DNA of 6,551 bases. Source: Planctomycetaceae bacterium. GTDB taxonomy: Bacteria > Planctomycetota > Planctomycetia > Planctomycetales > Planctomycetaceae. Below, piece after piece: positions 1 to 5,962 of this stretch. Every line of letters begins with the position of its first letter. The stretch's first letter is position 1. A program made the translations under genes and the position numbers. The stretch spans positions 1 through 6,551 of the forward strand of contig JAESQE010000158.1 in NCBI GenBank assembly GCA_016765335.1. Direction: 5' to 3'. The notes under the pieces were generated by a model, which saw nothing but the letters and a program-made list of their open reading frames with translations, had not been told where the DNA came from and searched no databases.

Positions 1-41
1 TCGTAAGGGGGAGAACCAATTAATAGAGGTTTACTTCACTC

Positions 42-506
42 TCACAGACCGATTGCTCGCTTCTTTTCTTCGATCAATTCCACATGGTGCGGGATGTGTC
101 CGGTGATGCGTTCGAGTAGCGTCTTGAGTGTCAGTTCGCCGTCCCGTGAATGGATACCAGTCCGCTGGAAATCTGACTCGTCCAGAGTTTTGAAAATAGT
201 AGCCATTTGAATTCGAACGGTTTCGATCAATCGAAGTTCATTGGCGATATCCCGAGTGTTGTAGCAAAGTTTGGCTGCAAATTGATCCGGGTCTGAGCCA
301 AGAAACGTAGGCACATCTTCAGCAATGACACGTTTCATGCGGTCTGCATTAATCGGTTCGAAGTCAGCGATATGGCACACGACTTCTCTGGTGGACCAGC
401 GGTTTGCAATCGGTTGAGCATCAAGCTGCTCATCAGTCATATTTGCAATACAATGTGATAGCAGGCTTGTTCCGGTTTCGTAGTTTTTAATAAGTTGTGC
501 AATCAT
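42..506 (-). CDS. DinB family (DinB/YfiT-fold) putative metal-dependent protein
   Basis: A 154-residue soluble protein that fits the DinB/YfiT four-helix-bundle superfamily in length and layout. The sequence shows the expected histidine triad: H45 in a VCHIAD motif at the end of the second predicted helix, then H137 and H141 in a GHIPHH segment near the C terminus (H-x3-H). In this superfamily such histidines bind a divalent metal, and characterised members include thiol-dependent S-transferases; the substrate here cannot be read from sequence. The helices are amphipathic, with no signal peptide or membrane segment. The start is well placed, because AAGGAG (517-522, minus strand) lies 10 bases upstream of ATG. 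The gene follows the dehydrogenase with a 26-base gap and is probably cotranscribed with it, so a shared small-molecule or stress role is an inference. The family call is fairly sure; the function is unknown. Confidence 0.85.
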   Translation of the reverse strand: MIAQLIKNYETGTSLLSHCIANMTDEQLDAQPIANRWSTREVVCHIADFEPINADRMKRVIAEDVPTFLGSDPDQFAAKLCYNTRDIANELRLIETVRIQMATIFKTLDESDFQRTGIHSRDGELTLKTLLERITGHIPHHVELIEEKKRAIGL

Positions 507-516
507 TACTCACTGT

Positions 517-522
517 CTCCTT
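517..522 (-). promoter_or_regulatory. Ribosome binding site of the DinB-family gene
   Basis: On the minus strand this reads AAGGAG, a near-complete Shine-Dalgarno sequence 10 bases before the ATG at 506-504. It lies inside the 26-base gap after the dehydrogenase stop codon, which supports the chosen start and independent initiation within a shared transcript. Confidence 0.7.
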
Positions 523-532
523 CAATATGTAT

Positions 533-1495
533 TCACGTATTACTTTTTAAAACATCAATCAGTACTTTGTGTTGGTCTTTTTGCATTGCCACCTGGAATG
601 CTTCCTCTGCCTGCGATAACCCAAATCGAGATGTTATCATAGATGATACTTCGATTTCATCAGCAGACAAAGCATTAATTGCATTTTTAAAGGGGCCGCA
701 CCTGGATCCGATCACTTTCACTTCATCGATGACAACCGAGGCGAGGGAAAGTGTTTGCTGATCTGCAATGGTCGTTTTTAGAATGACTGTTCCCTGTGGT
801 CGTACAAGTTGCATCGCCAGGGGAAAACCTGTTGATGAGCCAGTGCAGTCCACAACGATGTCTGCGTGAGGTGATGGAGTCAGCTTTGAAAGTAACGCTG
901 TGTTGATCCCCTGCTTACTAAATCGCGTCAGTTTCTCGGGATGCTTTCCTACAACTGTTACATGAGTACTGTGCTGTAATAGAACTTGTGAGATAAGGTA
1001 ACCTAGCCTCCCATCTCCAAGAACGATGATGTTTTGTTGATCCGAGATCTGTATCTGCTCGGGAATTCGAAATGCAGCTGCCAGGGGTTCGACAAACACA
1101 GCTCGATCATTTTCTACATGATCAGGGACAAGGTGCAAGTTGTCTTCAGGGACTGCCACATATTCTGCAAACGCACCGTCATGATTGAGGATTCCCAGAA
1201 CAGTCCGCTGCGAACAATGATGTCGATTCGAAGGACAGGCATCACAAGGAGTTTCCGGGCAGCAATTGATTTCTCCAACAACACGCTTGCCGGCATATTT
1301 TCCGTCTAATGCGATCCCCACAAATTCGTGGCCGAGAATCCCAGAATAATTCATGTAGCCCTGCACGAGTTGCAAATCGGTTTCGCAGATTCCTGTACAG
1401 ATCACTTGAACCAGCACTTCATGTTTTTGAGGCGATGGCATCTGCACGTTATTGCGTAACTGCAAAACTCCATCGTTTAGAATTAATGCTTGCAT
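533..1495 (-). CDS. Zinc-dependent medium-chain alcohol dehydrogenase-like protein (MDR superfamily)
   Basis: A 320-residue cytoplasmic oxidoreductase of the MDR superfamily (GroES-like N-terminal domain about 1-140, Rossmann NAD(P)-binding domain about 150-290). Visible catalytic-zinc ligands are C37 (GICETD), H56 and E57 (GHEF); E136 in FVEPLA is the usual further acidic position. A cysteine group at C78, C79, C84, C87 and C94 matches the structural-zinc lobe, although the first interval is longer than the classic C-x2-C-x2-C-x7-C. The nucleotide-binding loop is VLGDGRLG (158-165), a GxGxxG variant. At 320 residues it is shorter than the usual 340-380. The likely reaction is NAD(P)-linked oxidation of an alcohol or polyol to a carbonyl, with the substrate unknown; sorbitol- or threonine-dehydrogenase-like enzymes are the nearest named types. 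The start is supported by AAAGGA 5 bases upstream. It is the first gene of the leftward pair with the DinB-family gene. Confidence 0.88.
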   Translation of the reverse strand: MQALILNDGVLQLRNNVQMPSPQKHEVLVQVICTGICETDLQLVQGYMNYSGILGHEFVGIALDGKYAGKRVVGEINCCPETPCDACPSNRHHCSQRTVLGILNHDGAFAEYVAVPEDNLHLVPDHVENDRAVFVEPLAAAFRIPEQIQISDQQNIIVLGDGRLGYLISQVLLQHSTHVTVVGKHPEKLTRFSKQGINTALLSKLTPSPHADIVVDCTGSSTGFPLAMQLVRPQGTVILKTTIADQQTLSLASVVIDEVKVIGSRCGPFKNAINALSADEIEVSSMITSRFGLSQAEEAFQVAMQKDQHKVLIDVLKSNT

Positions 1496-1500
1496 GATAT

Positions 1501-1506
1501 TCCTTT
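1501..1506 (-). promoter_or_regulatory. Ribosome binding site of the dehydrogenase gene
   Basis: The minus-strand sequence AAAGGA ends 5 bases before the ATG at 1495-1493. This is good Shine-Dalgarno complementarity at normal spacing and fixes the start codon. It partly overlaps the first copy of the TTTGGTGA octamer (1504-1511). Confidence 0.65.
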
Positions 1507-1534
1507 GGTGAGTTATCTAATCGGTGGTCGCTGC

Positions 1535-1553
1535 AAATTGCCTTGATCAATTT
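1535..1553. repeat. Short inverted repeat AAATTG-N7-CAATTT
   Basis: There are two perfect 6-base arms (1535-1540 and 1548-1553). The 8-base palindrome TTGATCAA (1543-1550) overlaps the right arm. It lies 40-58 bases upstream of the dehydrogenase start on the minus strand, where a promoter or operator would be expected. The arms are short and AT-rich, so chance is possible. Confidence 0.3.
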
Positions 1554-1612
1554 AGACGATTGCCTTCATTGCTACAACCGGCATATTCCTAAGGTCTACT
1601 TTCGGTTCACAA

Positions 1613-1630
1613 ATGAATCCGTATGAATCC
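1613..1630 (+). repeat. Period-10 direct repeat of ATGAATCC
   Basis: ATGAATCC occurs at 1613-1620 and 1623-1630, separated by GT, so the period is 10 bases, about one helical turn. Same-face spacing would suit tandem protein binding. The repeat also supplies the start of a 30-codon frame that I do not accept as a gene. Confidence 0.35.
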
Positions 1631-1675
1631 ATGGGCGAAATCAGCAATAAGAACGCGGATTGGAAATTGATGACC

Positions 1676-1693
1676 TACCTTTCAGAAAAGGTA
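1676..1693. repeat. Perfect 7-base inverted repeat with 4-base loop (operator-like or hairpin)
   Basis: TACCTTT (1676-1682) is followed by CAGA and then its exact reverse complement AAAGGTA (1687-1693). No T-run follows on either side, so it does not look like an intrinsic terminator. Its position in the middle of a divergent promoter region fits an operator for a dimeric regulator, or a small RNA hairpin in a 5' leader. Confidence 0.45.
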
Positions 1694-1778
1694 CATCTTT
1701 GGTGAGAGTCTGCGCCAGGGTATGTCCGCATAATCATTACAACACTTATACGTTGCCCCTCGATTTGCCAGAGTGCAT

Positions 1779-1807
1779 TTGGTGAATTCATACGGGAACT
1801 ATTTTAT
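1779..1807 (+). promoter_or_regulatory. Weak candidate sigma70-type promoter for the polysaccharide block
   Basis: TTGGTG (1779-1784) and TTTTAT (1802-1807) are separated by 17 bases and lie shortly upstream of the ATG at 1840. The match to TTGACA/TATAAT is partial, and the -35-like hexamer overlaps the third TTTGGTGA copy. Promoter rules in the likely host group are poorly known, so this is only a positional suggestion. Confidence 0.2.
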
Positions 1808-1839
1808 AGGTTTCCTGGAATCATTTGAACGCCTGAGCC

Positions 1840-2850
1840 ATGAAAGTAACACAATCTCAAATTGGTTTTTTGTTATTTTTGATCGCTAATGCAACAATTT
1901 ATATCCGGCCTTGGGAAATTATTCCCGCCTTAGCAGGCGTGCAAATGTATTTGTTTCTGATTTTGGCCGCTGCGATTTGTTCTTTTCAGCAGATCCAAAA
2001 GCATCTGACGACATCGAACCTGATGGGGCAGCCAATCACGCTGTGTGTTTTGGGGGTTCTTGTTGCAATTGGTGTTTCTCATATGACGAATGGTTATTTG
2101 GGCGGGGCGATTAGTGGTTCGATTACGATGTTCAAAACGGTGGTTTATTATCTGGTTCTTGTCGCGACGATAAACACAGCTTCGCGGTTGCGGTATTTTA
2201 TTATCAGTTTGGTTCTGTGTGGCACAATCTGTATTGGGCTGAGCGTTGCTGATTACCATCATGTTCTCAATATTCAGGCTCTTACACATATTGTCGAAGG
2301 TCACGGCGAATTGTCACTGGTTCGACTGTGTGGAATTGGAATGTTTCATGATCCCAATGATCTTTCGCTTTTAATTATTACAACAGGTGTACTTTGCTTG
2401 TCTCAACTGACTGATCGCAGCTGGGGATCGAGCCGAATGGTGTGGTTGTTGCCATTTCCGCTGTTGATGCTTGCCATGATAGATACACATTCCCGAGGTG
2501 GGTTAATTGCAGCTGGTGCAGCCATGATGGCCTTCTTTCTTGTGAGATACGGGAGAAGTTTCGCAATTTCAGCAGCTGCAATGGGAGTAGTCGCTGCTCC
2601 GCTGGTGTTAGGCCGAATGGGAAATATCGATGTCTCTTCTGGAACCGGTCAGCAGCGTATTCGCTTGTGGAGTGAAGGCTTTACCGCCATTCAGTCTCCT
2701 CGAATATTGTTTGGGATCGGTGAAGGAATGTATGAAGGCTTGGCCAATTACGTGGCTCACAATTCCTACGTGCATGCGTTTGTCGAACTCGGTGTTTTCG
2801 GTGGCACAATGTTCGTTGGTTGTTTTTTCTTTGCTGCCTATGGGATTTAA
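1840..2850 (+). CDS. O-antigen ligase / Wzy-polymerase-like membrane protein, cut short by an in-frame stop
   Basis: This is a strongly hydrophobic protein of 336 residues before TAA, with roughly nine to ten predicted inner-membrane helices. The conserved periplasmic signature of the O-antigen ligase/Wzy_C family is visible: THSRGG at 216-221, an arginine-rich RIRLW segment at 273-277, FGIGEG at 291-296, and HNSY at 307-310 followed by VELGVFGG (315-322). Family members transfer or polymerise lipid-linked glycans on the periplasmic face; ligase and polymerase cannot be told apart here. ATG at 1840 is the first usable start, because an in-frame TGA lies at 1834-1836; no clear Shine-Dalgarno sequence precedes it. 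The frame stops inside what should be a membrane helix (FFFAAYGI), and the same frame then continues open to 3150 with hydrophobic, family-like sequence. The reconstructed gene would be 1840-3150 (436 codons plus stop), a typical family length. It is therefore probably a nonsense-mutated gene, though a split functional pair cannot be excluded. Confidence 0.8.
   Translation: MKVTQSQIGFLLFLIANATIYIRPWEIIPALAGVQMYLFLILAAAICSFQQIQKHLTTSNLMGQPITLCVLGVLVAIGVSHMTNGYLGGAISGSITMFKTVVYYLVLVATINTASRLRYFIISLVLCGTICIGLSVADYHHVLNIQALTHIVEGHGELSLVRLCGIGMFHDPNDLSLLIITTGVLCLSQLTDRSWGSSRMVWLLPFPLLMLAMIDTHSRGGLIAAGAAMMAFFLVRYGRSFAISAAAMGVVAAPLVLGRMGNIDVSSGTGQQRIRLWSEGFTAIQSPRILFGIGEGMYEGLANYVAHNSYVHAFVELGVFGGTMFVGCFFFAAYGI
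2848..2850 (+). other. In-frame TAA interrupting the ligase/polymerase gene
   Basis: The reading frame is identical on both sides of this codon (codon 337 counted from 1840). No insertion or deletion is needed to rejoin the halves, so a substitution to TAA is the simplest origin. UAA is not the codon used for selenocysteine (UGA) or pyrrolysine (UAG), and I see no recoding signal. Confidence 0.8.
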
Positions 2851-2853
2851 CGA

Positions 2854-3150
2854 TTGAAAAGCGATAACGAAACAATCTTCGATAATCACTTGAATCACAT
2901 CATGCCTTACCTTGCAGCCGTAATTGCAGCTTGGTGTGCCGGGTTCCTTTCGTTGTCTCGCTGCTATCCAACGCCAACATATACGATTGTGGGAATGATG
3001 GCAGCCTACCTCAATATAGTAGGGATTAATATAAATCCTAATCGCCCCGTGTTGTCACTGAGTAAACCTTTGTGTCAGCGTTGGGTTGCAAGTAGTGCGA
3101 TTGTGTTTGTGGCGATGTTTACTGCCACAAAGATATTTGCAAGATTCTGA
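2854..3150 (+). pseudogene. C-terminal part of the O-antigen ligase/Wzy-like gene, separated by the stop codon
   Basis: The 99 codons after the TAA, in the same frame, encode a short charged loop (RLKSDNET), two to three hydrophobic stretches (MPYLAAVIAAWCAG; TIVGMMAAYLNIV; a final VASSAIVFVAMF) and a basic tail. This is the arrangement expected for the last helices and cytoplasmic tail of an O-antigen ligase/Wzy protein, so I read it as the missing end of the upstream gene rather than an independent gene. Expression on its own would need initiation at TTG 2854; GGGA at 2843-2846 lies 7 bases upstream and only a CGA codon separates the stop from this TTG, so reinitiation by terminating ribosomes is conceivable. 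If that happens, two polypeptides might assemble in the membrane. Confidence 0.65.
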
Positions 3151-3155
3151 TTTTT

Positions 3156-3161
3156 TATAAT
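3156..3161 (+). promoter_or_regulatory. TATAAT hexamer upstream of the flippase gene (weak promoter candidate)
   Basis: A perfect TATAAT lies in the 51-base gap before the flippase, after a run of six T. The best -35-like hexamer, TTGCAA (3137-3142), is only 13 bases away, which is too short for a standard sigma70 promoter. The gap is AT-rich, so a chance match is likely. Just downstream are a heptamer repeat (AATTACC/AATTACG, 3159-3172) and the palindrome TTACGTAA (3168-3175). Confidence 0.15.
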
Positions 3162-3201
3162 TACCAATTACGTAAACTTTCTTACCAGAAAGCCTGACAG
3201 C

Positions 3202-4701
3202 GTGTCCTTGAAATTTAATGTGCTAATCAGCTGGATAGCTCATGCGGTGACGATGGGTATTGGCTTCTTTTTGATGCCGTATATCTTACTCACTGTTGGG
3301 GACGGTACATACGGAACCTGGCTGTTTCTGAATTCAATCGCAGGGCAAACCGGATTGCTTTATCTTGGCTTTGGGGATGCGATTGCTCGGTTTACATCGA
3401 AATATCAGGCTGAGGAAAACTGGGAAGAACTCAACCGCACAGCTAGTTGTATCACGTCGGTCTATATTGGGTCTGCTTGTGTGGCGTTGTTGGCTGGGCT
3501 TACATTTGCCTGGATTGCCCCATGGATTTACGACTGGCCTGGGCAATCGATTGCTCAAGTTCAGATTGTCATTGTGTTGTTATCGCTCAATGCAGCAATT
3601 TCAATTGGTGGCAGTTCCTTTGGTGGGTTGTTGATGGGAATTCAGCGGTTTGATATCGAGCGTTCAATTATCATTGTTGTCAATGTTGTAAGACTGATTC
3701 TGACGGTGCTGTTTCTTCAAGCAGAATACAGCTTGATTACATTGGCTGGGATATATCTGGCGATCACAATCCTGGAAAATCTGGTCAATGCGATAATGGC
3801 CTATCGTATGATTCCAAGTTTGAGGTTACGCCTGAGTGATTTAAAAAAGAGTGTTTACAAGCGGTGTTTTTCATTCAGCTTGTTTACGTTTGTATCGCTC
3901 ATTGCTCAGCACATCGTCTATATGACTGATACAATTCTCATCGGATTCTTTCTTGGACCGATTGCTGTTGTGCCCTATTACATTGCGTTTCGGTTGTGCG
4001 AAATGGTGAGACTTCCTGTTGTACAAATTGGATACGTCTTTCTCCCCAAAGCTGGAGAACTGCATTCGACCAATCAGATTGAACGTCTTCAGAAGCTAGT
4101 ATGCCAAGGTTTTGGTATCTCGTTCTTGCTTGGTAGTGCAGCATTTATCGGAGCTTGCTTTTTTAGTCACACGATGATTAGCGTTTGGATTGGAGATGGA
4201 TATTCAGAAAGTTACTGGATCGTGCTACTTCTGATGGGTGGGCAAGTCGTTGCGATGCCCACTCATTTAATGCGAAGTGCACTGACTGGTACAGGATATG
4301 TCCGCATGCCAGCGATTCTGTATTTTGTCCAGGCAATTGCAAATATCGTTCTCTCTTTGTCCTTACTTCCTTATTGGGGAATTTATGGCGTAGCAGTCGG
4401 GACGCTGTTGCCCATGTTAGTTGTTGAGCTAGGGCTGCTACTGCCTTTGTCTATAAAACAACTTAATTTGAAATGGAGTCAATTATTTCAGCAAGGAATC
4501 CGTCCTCAGTTGATTCCACTTTCACTAATACTGAGCTACTGCCTAATCGTTATTCAGTTTGAGATACAAGAACAATGGCTGCATGTCATCGGTGTTGCTT
4601 TGGGCGCATTGGTTGTGCTTGCTTTAGGGATAGGGATTACGATTTGGTCGGATCGAAATCGAGTCGTATCGCCTCACCAAGAAGGTGTCATTGTTAGTTG
4701 A
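3202..4701 (+). CDS. Wzx-type polysaccharide (lipid-linked oligosaccharide) flippase
   Basis: A 499-residue polytopic protein with about 12-14 predicted membrane helices, the size and pattern of the MOP-superfamily flippases (polysaccharide biosynthesis protein / RfbX type). Recognisable parts are the N-terminal helix followed by [12 protein letters not shown] (29-40), the [14 protein letters not shown] segment (51-64), the mid-protein [13 protein letters not shown] (240-252) beginning the second half of the fold, and [13 protein letters not shown] (392-404) near the C terminus. These proteins move undecaprenyl-linked repeat units from the cytoplasmic to the periplasmic face for use by a polymerase or ligase, which fits the gene just upstream. 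The start is GTG at 3202; the frame is open back to the TGA at 3148-3150 but has no ATG, GTG or TTG codon in between. Only a weak purine stretch (AGAAAG, 3186-3191) precedes it. Base composition resembles its neighbours. The function is well supported; the exact glycan is unknown. Confidence 0.88.
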   Translation: MSLKFNVLISWIAHAVTMGIGFFLMPYILLTVGDGTYGTWLFLNSIAGQTGLLYLGFGDAIARFTSKYQAEENWEELNRTASCITSVYIGSACVALLAGLTFAWIAPWIYDWPGQSIAQVQIVIVLLSLNAAISIGGSSFGGLLMGIQRFDIERSIIIVVNVVRLILTVLFLQAEYSLITLAGIYLAITILENLVNAIMAYRMIPSLRLRLSDLKKSVYKRCFSFSLFTFVSLIAQHIVYMTDTILIGFFLGPIAVVPYYIAFRLCEMVRLPVVQIGYVFLPKAGELHSTNQIERLQKLVCQGFGISFLLGSAAFIGACFFSHTMISVWIGDGYSESYWIVLLLMGGQVVAMPTHLMRSALTGTGYVRMPAILYFVQAIANIVLSLSLLPYWGIYGVAVGTLLPMLVVELGLLLPLSIKQLNLKWSQLFQQGIRPQLIPLSLILSYCLIVIQFEIQEQWLHVIGVALGALVVLALGIGITIWSDRNRVVSPHQEGVIVS

Positions 4702-4759
4702 GACGAATTTTGATTACTTGTTGAAGACTTCACATACAAAATAACTTTATTAGATAATC

Positions 4760-4765
4760 AAGGAG
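4760..4765 (+). promoter_or_regulatory. Ribosome binding site of the acetyltransferase gene
   Basis: AAGGAG sits 6 bases before the ATG at 4772. It is the strongest Shine-Dalgarno in the plus-strand block and contrasts with the weak ones ahead of the ligase/polymerase and flippase genes. It fixes this start. Confidence 0.75.
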
Positions 4766-4771
4766 CGTGAC

Positions 4772-5962
4772 ATGCAAGATGTCACCATCGATAACAATTT
4801 AAATCAAACTATTCTCACTGATTCGTCAGCCAGAGAAACGGTTGCCTGTGCAGATTCCGGCGATAAATTTCGAATACAGATATTCGGCAAAGATGACATC
4901 GCTGTTGTTTTTGAACTCTGGCGAAAACTGGAATCTCAATTCGCTTCTTTCCCCTTGATGTGCAGTGCAGATTGGACCGAAACCTGGTTCAATTGTTATC
5001 AGGAAACGATCAACACCCATTTTGTTGCAGGGTTTGATGGAGACAAGATTTGCGGGATTTGTCTGGTGACGGAATCAACTAGTCATCGTATTGGTCCGCT
5101 TACTGTACGATCTTTGCATCTAGGCACAGCAGGCGAAGCAAACGGAGAAAGTGTCTGTGTTGAGTACAACCAGATACTTTGTGAACCTCGTTTTGAAAGT
5201 CGATTTCTGCTCGAATTGCAAAAATTCATTTTGGACAAGGAAGACTGGGATCGAGTTCAGTTGGATGGAATCCCCTGTGGTTCGGATCAAGTATGGCCCG
5301 ATTTTCTTCATACAAAAAAGTCTGTACGTGTTCGAGAAAGTCGATATTTTGATCTGGATCATTGCAGAGAAAATGGAAGCGATATTCTTGCGATGCTGGG
5401 GAAAAGCACACGCTCGAACATCAAAAGACGAATTAAAAAGTTAGGGGAATTCGAAGTACAGTGGGCACAGACTTGTGAGCAAGCAGTCGATATCTTTAAC
5501 GAGTTGATCCAACTTCACCAGCAGCGTTGGCAGAATCAAGGGCAGCCAGGAGCATTCGCAAGTGATCGATTCACTAAATTTCAAAAACAATTAATTGAAA
5601 AACTGTTGCCTCAGCAAAAAGTGGTGCTTTGCAGGATTAAAGCAGGCGAACAAACAGTCGGCTGCCTGTACTTGCTCGTGGATGGCAGGCGTATGCTGGA
5701 CTATGTGTCGGGCTTGGCATCTTTTGAATCTATACCGAGTTCGGGATTAATCTCGCATTATTTGTGTATGAATGAAGCCCTTAATCGGGGCTATCAGGCA
5801 TATGATTTTCTTGTCGGTGATAAAAGACACAAGGAAAATCTCGGGAAATCATCAAATCAACTTCAATGGGTTATCTGTGAGCGGAACAGGGCCATCTTTG
5901 GGCTGAGAAATATGGCTTTGCAAGCTAAGCATTTGATCAAACGAATTGTAAAGAAATCATGA
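4772..5962 (+). CDS. GNAT-fold acetyltransferase of the CelD/BcsL (FemAB-like, Acetyltransf_6) family
   Basis: A 396-residue soluble protein without signal peptide or membrane helices. After a polar N-terminal stretch (about 1-35), a first domain carries the family's FELWRKLE and SADWTETWF motifs (47-73). The second domain has the basic helix KSTRSNIKRRIKKLG (211-225), then VGCLYLLVDGRRMLDYVSG (296-314) and the hallmark YDFLVGDKRHKENLG (344-358), matching the D-F-x-x-G-D-x-x-x-K pattern of these proteins. Members are found in bacterial cellulose and exopolysaccharide loci and are thought to transfer acyl or acetyl groups to sugars or precursors, but the substrate here is not readable from sequence. 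The gene follows the flippase after 70 bases with its own strong ribosome binding site, and its stop overlaps the start of the glycosyltransferase. This supports a role in modifying the glycan. A FemAB-type aminoacyl transferase is a less likely alternative. Confidence 0.82.
   Translation: MQDVTIDNNLNQTILTDSSARETVACADSGDKFRIQIFGKDDIAVVFELWRKLESQFASFPLMCSADWTETWFNCYQETINTHFVAGFDGDKICGICLVTESTSHRIGPLTVRSLHLGTAGEANGESVCVEYNQILCEPRFESRFLLELQKFILDKEDWDRVQLDGIPCGSDQVWPDFLHTKKSVRVRESRYFDLDHCRENGSDILAMLGKSTRSNIKRRIKKLGEFEVQWAQTCEQAVDIFNELIQLHQQRWQNQGQPGAFASDRFTKFQKQLIEKLLPQQKVVLCRIKAGEQTVGCLYLLVDGRRMLDYVSGLASFESIPSSGLISHYLCMNEALNRGYQAYDFLVGDKRHKENLGKSSNQLQWVICERNRAIFGLRNMALQAKHLIKRIVKKS
5959..5962 (+). 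other. ATGA stop-start overlap coupling acetyltransferase and glycosyltransferase
   Basis: The ATG of the glycosyltransferase (5959-5961) overlaps the TGA of the acetyltransferase (5960-5962). No strong Shine-Dalgarno precedes it (only AAAGAAA), so translation is probably coupled and the two products made in a fixed ratio. Confidence 0.7.

Larger units (their letters stand above)
1504..1785 (+). repeat. Three copies of the octamer TTTGGTGA (1504-1511, 1698-1705, 1778-1785)
   Basis: The same octamer occurs three times in direct orientation within the divergent intergenic region. The first two copies extend to the identical 10-mer CTTTGGTGAG (1503-1512 and 1697-1706). The first copy sits against the ribosome binding site of the dehydrogenase gene, and the last lies about 55 bases before the ligase/polymerase start. 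By a rough random-sequence estimate three copies in 344 bases are unlikely, so they could be regulator half-sites, but no family match is recognised. Confidence 0.4.
1496..1839. other. Divergent intergenic region between the dehydrogenase operon and the polysaccharide genes
   Basis: This 344-base stretch separates two divergently read blocks and must hold the promoter of at least the leftward pair, probably of both. I see no convincing gene: the best small frame (1613-1705, 30 codons) has no ribosome binding site. What stands out are short repeats: TTTGGTGA three times, a 7-base inverted repeat with a 4-base loop at 1676-1693, a 6-base inverted repeat at 1535-1553 enclosing the palindrome TTGATCAA, and a period-10 direct repeat at 1613-1630. 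No tRNA, riboswitch or rho-independent terminator was recognised. Confidence 0.7.

Noticed and set aside
1..41. Terminator downstream of the DinB-family gene
   Set aside because: No hairpin is visible in the 41 bases present; the signal may lie outside the window.
495..761. 88-codon plus-strand frame over the gap between the two minus-strand genes
   Set aside because: It is a shadow of the dehydrogenase C terminus, with no ribosome binding site or domain.
1754..1771. Possible sigma54 promoter on the minus strand (CTGGCA ... GGCAA)
   Set aside because: The GG and GC elements are one base too far apart and the -12 element lacks TTGC; the match is not good enough.
1930..2304. 124-codon open frame on the minus strand inside the ligase/polymerase gene
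   Set aside because: Its composition (many Asn, Gln, Arg) is what the complement of a hydrophobic membrane-protein gene gives; no ribosome binding site or family motif is visible.
2608..2898. 96-codon minus-strand open frame spanning the in-frame TAA
   Set aside because: It lies antisense to clear family motifs, has no initiation signal and no recognisable domain; the interruption is better explained on the plus strand.
3131..3161. Possible rho-independent terminator before the flippase, because of the six-T run at 3151-3156
   Set aside because: No GC-rich stem can be drawn immediately upstream of the T-run.
4722..4732. Palindrome TGAAG-A-CTTCA between flippase and acetyltransferase
   Set aside because: Only five-base arms with a one-base centre; too short to distinguish from chance, and no T-run follows to make it a terminator.
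5151..5444. 97-codon plus-strand frame inside the acetyltransferase
   Set aside because: It overlaps the well-supported acetyltransferase in another frame, with no motif and no initiation signal.
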